Notes: generated by a model not told the origin, from the sequence alone. A DNA stretch of 64,000 bases from Acheta domesticus (GCA_031308135.1 JAHLJT010000631.1:7817286-7881285); one strand, 5' to 3'. Shown: positions 12,581-26,100, numbered from the stretch's first letter. Program-made: numbers and translations.

Positions 12581-13112
12581 GTTAACTCTTATTTTTGATA
12601 AGAAATAAATTAATGAGAACGGAATTTCCGAAGTTCTCCTTTTTCTCACAAAAAGATGTGTTATTATTTTGAATTAGATAGAAGCCTAGGTATGCTGCAG
12701 TATTGAACGTTAGTTTACAGGTAATTCCCATAGAGGCCAGCCACGACCTGCGACCAACGAAATTTTCTGTAAGCACGTAATAAATAAATTGTAGTGATTT
12801 TGGCGAGAGGGTAAGGAAAAGATTAAATGATATAACCGTTTCAGTGGCACCATACTGTAGGGCCAGATGATAAATATTACCGGTTACAGTGGCACCATAA
12901 CGTGGGGCCTGATGATAAAATGAATTAGTAGCGGTTACACTACTTTTTATTGTCCTGACTTCCGAACCAAACATGATTGATTGTGGATTCTTAGTTCGGT
13001 TTCTGTCATTATATCTCTTCTGAAGTGTCTTTTGATTAATCTGTTTCATCCTGTTGTATATCTGAATTTTGTTTTCCATGTCTTCCAAACTCTGACCAAT
13101 GAGGTTGCCCAA
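12580..13112. mobile_element. Possible LTR-retrotransposon remnant with duplicated primer-binding-like motif
   Basis: On the plus strand, CGGTTACA followed by GTGGCACCATAACGTGGGGC (near 12870-12900) looks like an LTR end followed by a tRNA primer-binding site. A diverged copy, 'agtggcaccatactgtaggg', lies ~50 bases upstream. On the minus strand, 13112-12970 opens with a short Lys/Arg/Asn-rich segment (QKTLQKRYNDRNRTKNPQ) that loosely resembles the tail of Gypsy-type integrases. The two clues do not agree on orientation and no pol domains are seen, so this is tentative. Confidence 0.3.
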
Positions 13113-13465
13113 ATAACTGAATTTAGATACACATAAAAAATACTGGCAATGGCAATTTTATGCAGTCATATAAATATTGTGAAAACATTTTTTTGACAGT
13201 AAATTTAAAGAGAATCTAATTTTTTCTCTACAATTTTTTTAAATATTTTCCTTACGGGGTCAAACTACAATTGGTATGGATTAACAAAGAAAGAGTCAGA
13301 AGACATCTTTTTTAAAAATATTTTACATAGAACCTTATGTATTTTACAAGAACCTTACTGATCTACATCAGCAACTATTCCAAATCATTAACTTCCAACC
13401 CTTCAGCTTTCAAACAAAATCTTTAAAAATATTATAAACCTTTTTTTTTTAATTGATTTTTGTTA
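13113..13465. other. Intergenic, nothing recognised
   Basis: AT-rich, with short poly-T and poly-A tracts and no recognisable coding or structured element. Confidence 0.5.
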
Positions 13466-13469
13466 TTAA

Positions 13470-15390
13470 CTTTTATTGTCACAGCAACTAGTGGTGTCTG
13501 GAGACTTCAATGTGAGAGTTGATATTGAACAGATCATTAACTGCACAGGTTTAAAAAGTGAAGATACAATCACCAATAATTGATATTTGCTTTACTGATA
13601 TTTGTCAGCTTCAATAAATTTAAAAATTTAAAACCCTTTTTTTAGAAATAAAGTTATTCATGAGTTTCCTTGGTTATCAGGAAAAATTAAGACCATTTAT
13701 TGCTTATTTTATAACAAATGAGAATTTAGCTGGTCAGATTTCCATGCCTGACTGTGCTAAAAGTGCATAGAGGTGATGATATTGGTTCTGACAATTTTCA
13801 CATAATTTCTTAAGTTAACATGAATAAAAAGTGGCAAGTTTCTTGTAGAAAAAATGTGAGCAAGCAGGTGAAGTTAACAAAGTTCATTTATTACTTCATT
13901 GAGATATTCAGTACCTAACATTCAAATGAGCTCATGTAAAGAGAGACTACAGAAACAGTACAAAAAGAATAGAACAATCTACAAGAAGCTTCTCAAAAAA
14001 ACATCCAATGAAGTTCTTGGCACAAAAAAGAAATTTAGGGAAAAAAGGCCTTACAATATGGACAGAGAAATCTTGAATATTAAAGATGATTTACACAGCA
14101 GACTAACCTTGGCATATAAAGCCCTGAAAACACTGTACAGCGATCAGAGAGACCTGGTGAAGTATGGACTCAAAAGCTTGTTGTATGAAACATCTCCAAA
14201 AGAAGTACCACTCCAAATTAGTATACATGGTTTGGACAATATCTCAACTGAAGCCATTAAACAGCATTGGAAACTAAAATATCACAAAACTAGTCATAGT
14301 CAAAAGTAATCCCATTATTCAAGAATGGTAATAGAGAAAACTATGAGAATTATTGCTTAATATGATAAGATCAACTAGGATTTAGAAAGGGTGGGCCATA
14401 ATAGATACTGTATTCACTATCAAAGAGATCGTAGAAAAATGAAATGAATTTAACTTTGAAACTTAGGTGCCGTTTATTGGCTTTTAAAAAGCTTTTGAGA
14501 GCATAAATAGCATGAAGTTATGGAGCATACTTATTAGAAAAGGTCTACCTCACCTTCTTATTAATGCTATCATACGAGACAACAGTTGTCATTGATACCA
14601 GCAAAAAGTTGACAGAAGCAGCTAAAACAAGTAAAGGTATTAGACAGGGATGATGTAATTCCCCATTATATTATTTCTTGATGATATTTTTCACAAATAG
14701 AGAGAAGTTTTTAACTCTGAAATTGAACTAAACTCTGCTGAAACAAAAAAACCTTCTTGCACACGCAAATGATGACGTTATGAATCAGCAAACCAAAGAC
14801 ATGCTACAGAGAAGGATGCATACATTGCAAAGTATATATGAAGATTATAACCTTAAAATATCTACTAATAAAACTGAAGTCATGACTTTTCATGGAAAAT
14901 AACCCATTAGATCGGGAAGGGGAAAAAAAAAAAAAAAAAAAAAACCAATAACAACACGTAATGAATGGGAAGACTGTAGTGTAAGTGTCCAGTTTTAATT
15001 ACTTGGGATGTGAAGTTTCTTTTATCTGACAGTGATGTCACAAACAAACTAAAATGGTTTAAACATATTTGTGGGACAATTCGCAGAACCCAGAATTATA
15101 AAACAAGAAAAGAAACCAGACTGAAGTTCTTTAAGACCTGGATCCCCTCAACAAGAGAAATAAATAGAGTGAGAACTGCAAAAATGAGATTTCTTCAAGC
15201 TGTAAAAGAGTGTAGCCTACTCTAGATGACAAAATTAGGAGTGAAGAAAAATATAAAGAGTTACAGATATTCAGTCTTGAGAAGATCAGCAACACTGAAA
15301 TGAACTGGTGTGGTTATCAGGAGCAAATGAGCAGAATCAAAATTCTTTGACTGGCAAGGGAGTACAAACCAGTAGGCTAAAGAAGTATCG
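13470..15390 (+). mobile_element. Decayed non-LTR retrotransposon (LINE): endonuclease end to post-RT region
   Basis: Landmarks appear in the correct order. An endonuclease motif, VVSGDFNVRV, lies near 13490-13525. A linker open frame (13899-14309, 136 codons) follows. The RT start, QLGFRKG, lies near 14375. A degraded 'KAFES' lies near 14490 and NGIRQG-like sequence near 14640. Then come LLAHANDDVM near 14755, where active copies have an aspartate pair, and YNLKISTNKTEVMTF near 14840. The post-RT tail TAKMRFLQAVKECS lies near 15175. Many stops and frameshifts interrupt it. A 3' remnant runs to about 15380, just before the stop codon of the convergent zinc-finger gene. Confidence 0.75.
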
Positions 15391-15451
15391 AAAAATCATC
15401 TTCTTGAATATGCAGCCCTACCTAACCCATGAAATGAAGAACAACTTTTTA

Positions 15452-17023
15452 TCATTGGTAGGTGATGTTCACATCTTCCATTATCTGATGTTTCCTCTTC
15501 CCAGGAACAGACTTAAATGCTGAATAACTATGATCAAGTTCATCTCTAATAGCTGATTCACACAGCCTCCCTGAGGCAAGACAACGCTTGCCTTTCAACA
15601 AAACTTTCCTTCTTGCCATTGCAGTAGTTTGACATCCTACTTTGCAAGACGATGCCAGCTTTTTATGACCACCATATTTTCCAAATGTAGTCATTGCTGA
15701 CAATAAACTTTGTTCATCTCTGCAGAACTCTGAGTAATTTTTACAGAAAGTCTCTGCAGCCCTCTTTCTTTCTACACTTTCACAGTTGCTCATCCTATCG
15801 ATGATTTCATTGAAGGTTTTCTTTAATTCTTCAATAACATTTGTTTCCTCTCCATTTTGTGGATTCTCCTCACTCGATTCTTCACATGTAGAAATTATCT
15901 CTTCATGATTTGCCACTTGGTGTGTCATTTCTCCTTCTTCACAACTTGATAAAATTCCCTCTTCATTCCCTAAATCATCATCACCAAAGGACCCATTATT
16001 CTTCTTGAATTCTTTGTAAAACAAGTTATAGAAATACATTTTATCTGGCAAATGCTTCCTGTCTGCAGTAGCTCTGGGGAAAAAAATGAAGCAATGACAT
16101 TTACCAACAATATTACAAAACAATTTTACATTTTACTTAATGAAGGCTGTATTGTCGTAGTCTAATACTTATTCAGTTTCCAGCATTAAACTTAATAAAT
16201 TGAAAAAATATTACAAAATGTCTGTGTCAGTTAGTGTGGGATTCTATGATAATAATATCACATTATTTTTATAATAAGAACAATTAGAAATGCACTTACT
16301 TATAATAATCATCATTGTGCTCATTCATTGCATCATTTTTTAATGTGCGATATGCACTAGCAGGTGAATGATCATTTTCAAATAGTGCTATAATCTTTTC
16401 TTTAGTTTCGGTACTAACATCACGATATCCCAGTGATGCAGCTGTTGTTCCTATATCATGATTGTGGGTATGTTTTAAACAGATTTGAGTACTTTCAGAA
16501 TTACCAGCCCGACGAACTCTAAATCAGGGATACATTTGGGCATATTAATGTAGACTTATCAATATTCATTTAAACAGTAAATATATGTTGAATCTCTTAA
16601 GTAAAATAATTCTTACCTTGTTATTATTAATTCTGCTGGACATTTTGTACTCTTTGATTTCCTTTGGCTTATTTTCTTTTTATACCACGTAGAACTGTGT
16701 TGGCATCTATATTTAATTTTAAAAAGGCATTTCTTTTGTTTTAAATTTGGGAAGGTTTGTGCCACTCGCCATTCAATATACGTTTTGCTGCCATAGTTCT
16801 TCACCCAATTCTGAAATACTTTTCTGGTTAAGTGAATCTTATACTCAGAAAGATGTATCAAGGAACAAAGAATTTCACTTAACCTAACCTACCACAATAT
16901 CATCTTTTGATTTGAGCTGGTTACAATTCATCATACATGTAATGCTATCCCCTTCTTGGGACTTTACAAATTGTGTATATTCATGTCCATCTGGTAGGTT
17001 CATACTTTCCAGATTGTCATCCA
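15452..17023 (-). CDS. WRKY-GCM1/FLYWCH-like zinc-finger protein, function unknown
   Basis: Four exons with good splice sites and matching phases: 17023-16893, 16810-16617, 16518-16300 and 16073-15452 (TGA stop), giving at least 387 residues. The first exon, with the start codon, was not identified; an in-frame ATG lies in 17023-16893. Residues around RCQHSS, then KCPAEL, then HTHNHD form a Cys-Cys-His-His pattern like that of transposase-derived WRKY-GCM1/FLYWCH-type DNA-binding domains. It is followed by a helical segment (TKEKIIALFENDHSPASAY) and YYKATADRKHLPD. The last exon is rich in acidic residues and then Lys/Arg. Insects carry many such proteins, possibly domesticated Mutator-like transposase N-termini, and some are annotated as CARF-like. 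No catalytic domain follows. A nuclear DNA-binding role is inference. Confidence 0.7.
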
Positions 17024-19355
17024 CTGAAAAATTTGATGAATGAATAATTAAGAATGACTAGTGGTATTTTACCAAGGTAAATCCATACTCTTGTACTCAC
17101 TTTTAATAAACCTTTATTATTTTCAAATCTTTAAAGGCACACATGGTCAATATCACAGGAATCACAGCTACTGAATGAATAAAAATGATTAATGATAAAA
17201 TTTCTAATGAATAATCAACAAATATTAAAATTGAATTATACCTGAGTAAACTCATACCTACTTTCACTCATAATCTAATCTTTTTTAAAACTTCACAAGC
17301 ATGTGGTCAAAATCGTGCGGAGAAATGCATTGTTTATTTGAAAATGCCTGTGTTACTTCAGTTGTCAAACATACAAAATAATTTAAAAGGAAGTTATTAA
17401 AATATACAAAAAAATTAGCACACAAAGTAATAAACATGTTCAATTCGTATTTAATAATTAACAAAATTAAATCATTTGCTAGGAAAACAGGACTAAAATA
17501 TTTTTTTAAATTTAAATCTTCCCGCGCGTTGTGACGCCGTGAATGAATCACACCGAATTAGCCGAAAGTCTCACTAAAAACTTATAGATAGCGCGCCGAT
17601 CACTGGTTCGAGTGACATCACGTTCCCGAACCTGCTGAAAATAAAATTATGCGGATTATGCGCAATGCTACTCATGGAGCAATAAGTACGTATTCATGAC
17701 AACGCCATCTTGAAATACATATGTTCTAGAGGGCGTTGATTCATGAGTATCGCTCCATGATGCGACTGCACCCCCTCCCCCCCAAACACACACACCTCTG
17801 GCTTACGCGCGACTCTGGCCTACATAGATTTTACCTCCGAAAGAAATCGGTGCCCTAAAAGCTTTTATTTACCCTCACATACCTCAAGGCCATTGAATGA
17901 GAGAATGGTGGCACCCAGAATAAAATAATTTCAAAATGAGCATGAGTTGGAAATGTATTTCCGCCGTGGAAGTTCGTAGTCGGAACTGTCGACAGGGCTT
18001 TCAATTTCGTTACAGTCGATAGATGTTCTTGCGTCAGCGTGATCGATACTTCTCTCATAACAACAACAAAAACAGTCGCGTGTGTCGCGTTAGGTTATCT
18101 CAAATGTGACTAATGTGCGAGTGACAATGTAAGTTCGTAGCAACGATCGGATGACATTGTTTCCATTTTTGTGATTGTGTACAGAAAATGTAACAGAGTG
18201 ACGTGATTCTAATTTTATTTACTTAATCATCTGAACATCACTAAAGTTAATAGGTATGTTACGCCCACTACCGTGTCTTCGATTCTTGAGCTTTTGTACA
18301 AGTGCGCGACCATAATACAGTGCTGTGGTGTTCAATTTTTTGTGGTTATGGAATGATGAATACATGCTCTGAATTTGCTGTGCACATTAAACTATTTTTC
18401 GAGGATTGACATCTTCAGTGTGAGGTTAGGTGCGTGCTTGTAGAAAATGCATCCCGCACCCAAATGCTTTAGTCTGGTATTCTTGCAAGTAATTACAGAA
18501 TGCTTATCAATGATCTGATATTTAGGGCATGTTCATGGACATTTCTCAAATATTTGTAGTGTGAGTGAACTTCACCGTGGAGAAAAGGTTCATTGATTTA
18601 AATCAACGAACTGACATTCAAATTTTGACCCAGGCTGTATGATGTGTGCTTTTTCTAAAACTTATACATTTTTGCCTGCTTTTTGTGGTCTTTCTCAATT
18701 CATAACTTCTCATAGCAATGCACACATTTTTTAAAACTGTTTTTGTCATTAAATACATAAGTATAATTTATCAGTTATTTGATTCTTTGAAAACTTTCTG
18801 AAATCACTGACATTAGCAAGTTTTTAATACAAAATCTACAAATGTCCTAAAATCTGGCGTGTGATGTATTATAAACATGTATTATTACATTTACAAATTA
18901 TTGCACTGTGTTAACTGAACAACCTGGCTATTTGGTGGCCTTTTTTTAATTAATATTTCAATACATGCTGAGAATTCATTCTTAATTTAGACTTTTCTCA
19001 GAGCTTGTAACATTTTTCTTAATGAAAACTCAAGTCCATGATGTATGGTTTGTGATGACACAGTGAAATTTTAATTAAGAAAAAACTTACAAGCCCTGAA
19101 AAATTTTAAATTAAGATGAACATGTATGTTGAAATGTAATGAAAAAAGAAAATGTTTTGACAAATTGTAAGAATGGGTAAATTAATAATGATTTTGTTCA
19201 ATTTTACTAGAAAAATTGCTTGATTAAGAGATTTGTTAAGCTTTGAGAATCAAATTAAGACACCAGAAATTGCATTCTGAAACCCATAAGAAATTATTTT
19301 TGTAAATAATATTTCCATAGGACTATGATTCACCTCCCATTTTTTCCTTTTCCAG
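17024..19355. other. Intergenic/5' region between the zinc-finger gene and TKFC
   Basis: Probably contains the promoters and 5' exons of both divergent genes. An imperfect inverted repeat spans about 17667-17762 ('catggagc...catga(c)aacgcc' against its complement). A candidate donor (AAT|GTAAGT) near 18130 and the acceptor TTTTCCAG just before 19356 are consistent with a noncoding first exon of TKFC. No TATA box was singled out. The open frames here have no recognisable domain. Confidence 0.45.
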
Positions 19356-19385
19356 CCCTTTCCTGACCCCAAAACTACAAACAAA

Positions 19386-22283
19386 ATGGCAGTTTCACCT
19401 GCTGCAGTTGACCCAGTAATCAATGTTGTGAATTCAAAACCAAAGAAGCTAGTAAATGATATGCAACAAGCTGTTGATGATGCATTAGCTGGAATTGCCA
19501 TGGCAAATAAGGGTTTAGTACTTTTAGAAAATAAGCGTGTAATAATGAGAAGAGATCATTCTGAACTTAAAGGCAAAGTAAAGCTTCTTGCTGGTGGAGC
19601 TTCAGGCCATGAGCCAGCAGATTCTGGTTTTGTAGGACCAGGCATGCTCACTGCTGCAGTACTGGGTGATATCTTTCTCTCCCCTTCTGCTAGTACTGTC
19701 TTGAGTGCACTTCGAGAATTAGGCTCTGGGCATCAAGATGGTGTTTTACTTATTGTGAGAAACTATACTGGTGATCGTCTGAATTTTGGGGTTGCCATGG
19801 AAAGAGCCCGTAATGAGGGTATCTATGTTAAAATGCTCGTAGTGGGAGAAGATTGTGCTTTACCAGAAACTGGAAAGGTTGAAGGACGTCGTGGACTTGC
19901 AGGTACAATATTGATCCATAAAATGGCTGGAGCTATGGCAGAAGAAGGGCAGACTCTTGAGGAAATCTTTACCCGTTGCTCTGATATATCAATGTCTGAC
20001 ATGGCAACTATTAGCATTGGACTTTCGCCTCCTTCTTATCCAGAAGGGTTACAGAAAAATGTGGGGTTGAAAGATGATGAACTCGAATTGGGTCTTGGTA
20101 TTCATGGTGAACCAGGGGTACACCGTGTTCCCCTTGGCACTGCAGCTGAAGTTGTTCACATTATGTTGGAGCACATGATCAATCCTGCATCCAAAACACA
20201 CATCGAACTACCATCCGACATACCTCTTGTGGTACTTATCAATAACATGGGAGGATCGTCTAAATTTGAAGAAAATATATTCGCAATGGAAACTCTGAAG
20301 CAACTTCTAAGGCAAGGCTACTCAGTTCCAAGAGCTTATAGTGGCACATTTTTGACATCTTTAGAGATGGCTGGGTTTTCTATTACTCTCCTGAAGGTTG
20401 TTTCTCCAGATATTTTGAAATATCTGGATGCAGCAACAGGTGCTCCAGGATGGCCTCGAACACTTTGTGCCTCCTTACTTACTGAGCAATCAGATAGCAG
20501 TGAGGATGATCTACCTCTGTATATTGCTGGCTGGTCCCCCCATGCTGAAGAGGAGCAGGAGCGTAAAGTTTCACTGCAAACAGGACCTCAAATTACTGAT
20601 AAGTCAGCACATATAATTTTGCAAATACTTAATTTCACTTGTGATGCATTAATTTCATGTGAAAAACAGCTCAATCTGTATGATCAAGACAGTGGAGATG
20701 GTGATTGTGGCACCGTTATCCGACGAGGGGCAGAAGGAATAAAAGCTGCTATTAAAACTGGTCGATTACCAGCCCTTAGACCATATGCTCTCCTGGAATC
20801 ATTAAGTAATATCATTGAGCAAAACATGGGAGGGACAGCCTCTGCTTTGTACAGTATCTTCTTTGCTGCTGCTGCCAAGGTAACTGCTATCGTACTTTAT
20901 TTTCTTCATCGCAGTGAATGGAGTAATGAGTAAAGTAATGGAGAATGGGGTAATTTACTTCATGGCAGTGAATGGCTGCTGGTTGAGATTCCATCCAGCT
21001 AGTAACCAGACAGATTTGTATGCTGGATGGGAATGAGGTTCCTGATCACAGAATATTTTCCAGCTATTCAGCAATTAAGAAATATCAGGTCAGAGATCCA
21101 GGTCCATTAAGAATCATCAGAGGGTCAAAATGTAGCTGCCACACCACCACAACACTGTAGCTAACTTCATTCTACATGATTAATAAATGGACCAAAGTCC
21201 AGGGAACCAAATTATGAGGGGCCCAAAATTTGCAAAATGTAATTTTGCTGTTGTTAATAGATGCTACTTTTAATTGTCATTTTCAAACCTTTCTTACCTA
21301 TTGGAAAGTTTATTTATTTGAAAAGAATGTTTTTAATGAAATTTTAGTAGGATAGGAATTAAAAACTTCTTGCAACCAAATAAATGGAAATTTCAAAAGG
21401 AGCTTAGAATGTCAAGCTCACAAAATGCAAACCTCCTTTTTGAATCAATTTGAGTTTATTGAAGAATAATTTGGCCTATATTTACAAAACAGTAGTATTT
21501 TTGGGACCATACATTGATTAAGAGGAATAAAGAACATCAAAAACTTTTATAATTCAGAGCCCTGAAACACTCAAATTCTCTTTGAAATACCATTGAGTAC
21601 TGACAGTGTTCTAACTCTAAAAGGAAAAAATCATCAAAATTGAAGATGTAATTCTGTGAAATATCTTTTCTGTGTCAGGTCAGTTTATGTATGGTATGAG
21701 AAATAATTAATTTTCATTTTTTAAATGAAATTTTGAAGAAAAAATATCTCTGAACATACATTTTTAGAATATTAATATTTATGAAATAGTGGGTAATTTT
21801 AACAATAACTTAAATGTCAGAATTTTTCATTTGCATATGCATGCTAATTTCTTTAAAAAATCAAATCTTACAAAATTAAATTAATGTTGCCAAGTTTAAT
21901 AATTCTGACAGCCATTTCAGAAGCTGGATGAGAGCACTGAAGTGAATGCTCATCATTGGCTCCAAGCTCTTGAAGCAGGCACTAGAGCTGTAATGCGATA
22001 CGGTCGAGCTGCAAAGGGGGATCGAACAATGGTTGATCCCCTTGTAGCAGCCATAACTGCCATGTCTGACCACTTAAGTATGAAGCCAGAAGAGGACAAG
22101 CAAGCATTGGCAAAAGCTACATCAGCTGCGCGAAGTGCAGCTGAAGCAACGAAACACATGCAACCAATGTTGAATAAAAGGAGCTTGGCGTTGCTGGAAA
22201 AACCTATAGAACCAGATCCTGGGGCCCATGCTGTATTCTTATGGTTTCATGCTATAAATGAGAGTGTGAAACTTCTTTTGTAA
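19386..22283 (+). CDS. TKFC: Triokinase/FMN cyclase (dihydroxyacetone/glyceraldehyde kinase)
   Basis: Two coding exons, 19386-20879 and 21912-22283 (phase 0, AAG|GTAACT ... CTGACAG|CCA), encode 621 residues; vertebrate TKFC is about 575, and this protein has a longer N-terminus. The N-terminal DhaK domain shows GGASGHEP (70-77), NYTGDRLNF (126-134) and GLGIHGEPG (237-244). His240 is in the position of the histidine that binds the ketone substrate covalently. The C-terminal DhaL domain shows D433, then GDGDCG (437-442) with the metal-binding aspartates, and GGTASALYS (482-490), where many family members have Gly for Ala486. The enzyme phosphorylates dihydroxyacetone and D-glyceraldehyde with ATP and can release cyclic FMN from FAD; it is cytosolic. 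Reading through the intron would stop at 20933 and lose part of DhaL. FLCN lies downstream on the same strand. Confidence 0.96.
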
Positions 22284-22301
22284 AAATGTTCTGTTTAAGA
22301 T

Positions 22302-22307
22302 AATAAA
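22302..22307 (+). terminator. Poly(A) signal of TKFC
   Basis: AATAAA lies 19 bases after the TAA stop codon of TKFC, and AT-rich DNA follows. It implies a very short 3' UTR. Confidence 0.6.
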
Positions 22308-23126
22308 ATACATTTTTTGGTTTACTCAATGTGTAAATGAACAACCAGTCATAAATCAATTTGGGGTTTCTTTCAATTGGAATATTTGAATGAGAATTGA
22401 AAAGGTAATATTCAACAAAGAAATGCAGTTATGAACCTTTATTTCAATGGAAATGTAACTTGAATTAACAGCAAGGACTGAATTATTGTTACTCCTTTTT
22501 ACAATGGAATTAATAATTTTAAGCATTCATATCTTTACAAAATTATTTATAGTTTTTTGAAAGCTTTCAGAAATGATTTTTCCATTTGGCACAAAGAGAA
22601 AATGTCGAATTAGAATTGAAACTAAAATAGACATTTCAATCCGGAACATAATTTGTATTAAAATATTTAATATATTTAATTAATATTGACTCATAAGAGG
22701 ACACTAATTCTGTGGTCATGGGATAGAAGTTCTTAAGTCAAAAATCTTAGCTTGGAGAAAACAAGGGTTAGATTTTTGAGTCACCGCTTGTTCCTATGCT
22801 AAACGCTATTTCTTAACGTTTTTTTCTCGTTAAGGAGCCAACATTTGAATTTGGTTGTTTTACTAAATTAAAATATAGATACTTAACTTGTAGTTTCAGT
22901 ACTTAACCCAATTTTGCCAAAAATTGACTTAAGAACTTTTACACTGTGACCACGGAATTAACACATTCAAATTATGTTGTAATAAAATAAAGCAGTTTTT
23001 CTTTGAATTGTTGTTGATAAATAGTTGTAAAACTTAGTGTACAGTACCTACTGAATGTATTCATTAATTGGTAAATATTCTTCTCACTTATGTTATTGTT
23101 TTCAGTTATGCTGCATTTGCTAAATC
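22308..23126. other. Intergenic / FLCN 5' region
   Basis: AT-rich with no coding similarity. The acceptor TTGTTTTCAG ends at 23105, 21 bases before the FLCN start codon, so an upstream noncoding exon of FLCN probably lies in this stretch or further upstream. Confidence 0.5.
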
Positions 23127-26100
23127 ATGAATGCTCTTGTCGCCCTTTGCCACTTTTGTGAACTTCATGGCCCCAGTGTTCTCTTCACAACACAAGCATT
23201 TCATGATAGTAATGCAGAACTACAAGTTGAAAATGACAGAGTCTTTCCAGAGTCGAAGAAGGAGTTAAAAAAATGTTATGGAGATGTGGACAACTTAAAA
23301 ACTAGAATAAAATTTCCAAGACTGAACTCATGCGAGGTATTATTGTCATTTTGAATCTAAAGAAAGTGTGTGCTGCAAAAAATAATTCAATTTTTGTACT
23401 TGCAATCCACATTATACTGTAGTCCATGTATTTGAATATGATAATAACTAAGCTGTGAATTTATGGGCACGAAAAACGTAGAAATAGGCAGACAAAATAA
23501 GCATTTAAATAGGCACTATACATTTTTATCTTTATTTATGTACATGTGTAGACTGTTTCTAAAGGGAATGTAATATTCTTACCTTCATGGAATGTTTCCC
23601 TTCATTATTATTCTGATAAATCTTCGTAGAAACCCTATCATTATCAGGGAAATTTGGACAAAAAAAGGCTGAATCGCAATAGCTACCTTTTAGCTTTGAT
23701 TAAATGCATGCTGATGCTTAAATGCAACACACATTATCTGTTTTCTCACCTGTAATTACAACAATTGAAAACACTGTATGATTTGTTTCAATCACCATGC
23801 ATAACACAAATGTAACTAGTGGTGCTACGACAAAACATGCTTTCTCGCATTATTTCTAAAAATATTCCAAAATTTGCAATTTTCAAAAATTCGATGATTC
23901 GAAGTGTTCGATGAAAATGAGACCTGGGCCATGCTTTTTAGCAACCCTTGTTCTATTTGTGGGTGGAAAAATGAAGATAGTTGTAGCCATTTTTGAGAAT
24001 TTCTTTTTATAATTTGCATTAATTCAAATTAAAAAATATGTGGGGGGAAAAACTGTAAAAAAAATTATACTTCACCTTTTTTAAGATGTGATTTTTTAGG
24101 ACAGAGTTCATTGATTTTTCAAGACATTGACTTTTCGATAGTTGTTCGATTTCTCTTTACACTGCAGGATAAAAATGAAAAAAATTTACAGTTTTTTAAA
24201 TTTGTGATTAAGCATAACTGCATTTTGGTCAATAAATATGAGAATATGCAACGTTTAGGCATTTAAACACAAATAGACATTTATTAGTGAAATAGGCATT
24301 TATAGACACTATAAAATTCGCATGTAATGCTGCTAATGCCTCAAAATGTGTACGTAACACAAAAGATTGCATTTTTCCTTGAAGGAAAAAAAATGGCAAA
24401 TAGGCAAAAATCCACAGCTTAATGATATCCTAATTATCTCCACTGCATGTTTTTATTTGTTTATATTAATATACATAAACGACAATACATTGTGTAGAAT
24501 GTAACCATTTTGTATCAGTAAGAAGATTCAAGAGAATTATTTTTTAATTTTTTTTATCCCAAATTCTCTGAATTTATTGCAAAAGCTACTAGAAAAGATA
24601 CACAAAAAAAAAGGGAGACATATATCCCTCCATTATATTTCTTTTATAACTTTAATTGTCATAAAAATAATGCAACAGTATATTTATTTCACCAAGGGTG
24701 AAAATCTGTTTGCAAATCTGAAGCTGTTAATTTTGCATGTTGTGTCGTGAACGCTTCGGTTAATGTCCTGGTTTGTTTTTCATGTTTTCTTGTAGTAAAA
24801 GCTTTCTTTAAATTGAAAATCACTGTGAAAAACTTTTGAAGTGATTTGTATAAAATACTGATTTGCATTACTATTTAACAGTTAATTTGGAAAATTGCTG
24901 CTTTATACTTTTAATAAATATTGATATTTTATAAGAAAAATTATCAATATTTTAAATCATTTCAGGCTTGTCAGTCATTGACTGCTGATCAACTAGGCTT
25001 CATTAGCAATGATCATGAGGGGCGGATTAGTTACCTGAGTACACAAGAAGCAACAGAGCACGATGTGTCCGAGCTGTTACGGCAAGCATGTTTTAGAAGT
25101 CTGAGCTGTGAAGTCAGTCCAGGCAAGGAAGGACCAGTGTATTTTGGAGATGACATCAGGGGACATGTGCTGAGCTACACGTTTTTTCTAAAGGATGCAC
25201 AAGCAAGAGGATTTCATAGATGGTTCAGTGTTGTAATCCTCATGCGAGATAAACTGTTTTTTATTGAATTCATGGCCATTTCTTGTGGACAATTTGAATT
25301 TAATTATTTCTGAACTGCAATCAAAAGCATCAAAGGTAAACCTCATTTGCAAATAAGATAAGTGCATGCTTTATAATTCTCATTTTTAATTTGTTTTGTT
25401 TTGTGCTGTTGAAGTGGTGTAATATCAAAACAATCCGAAACACTTCTCAGTGGATAACTGCTTTGGGTGATGCAACAGTGTACAGTTACATATGAAATTA
25501 GAGCAAATTCTGATGCCTTGTTGATGGAAATGTTGATTTAATTTTAAATGCATTTATTAATTAACTTGCTTATAAATGAGAACTTATCTACTACATTATT
25601 ATATTAAGAGCTTGTAAATAATTAAAATGATACAAATATTGGAGAGGCATGCTTTTCATCTAAAATTGTGATCTTGCAATTAGGATTTCATTTTCATGAT
25701 AGCATTCTCAAGCTTTATTATAATAAAATAAAATTTACCTATATCATTTTTAAAAATTTACAATCGATTTAATAAAACAAAATAACTTTTTGTTCTAATT
25801 CTCTTCATAAAATGCGGAGTATTAAGAAATATTGTTGCATGCCTTTGTTAAAACTGTGTTCATATGCAAATGTGTCAACTACTGTAAACTCAAATTTACT
25901 TTTTAGTCAAACTTTATCATTTTGTTGATTCTCTTTCTCATAATAACAATGAATCCAATATTTATTTAATATTTTTCATGAAATTACAATCAGAACATAA
26001 CATCAAGAATAAGTTTGTAGTAAAAACAATCATATAAATTGACAACTCGAGAACAAGAGCCCAGAGGACTCAGGTGAAACAATTCAGTTTCCAGTAAATT

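Noticed and set aside
12582..13112. 176-codon minus-strand frame as a host gene
   Set aside because: It is made of a short integrase-tail-like piece followed by translated tandem repeat DNA; treated as retroelement debris.
13899..14309. 136-codon frame as an independent gene
   Set aside because: It lies between LINE endonuclease and RT landmarks in the same orientation and fits the linker of that element.
17285..17551. 88-codon minus-strand frame as first exon of the zinc-finger gene
   Set aside because: It ends in a stop before any usable donor and its phase does not fit the exon at 17023; the true first exon is unknown.
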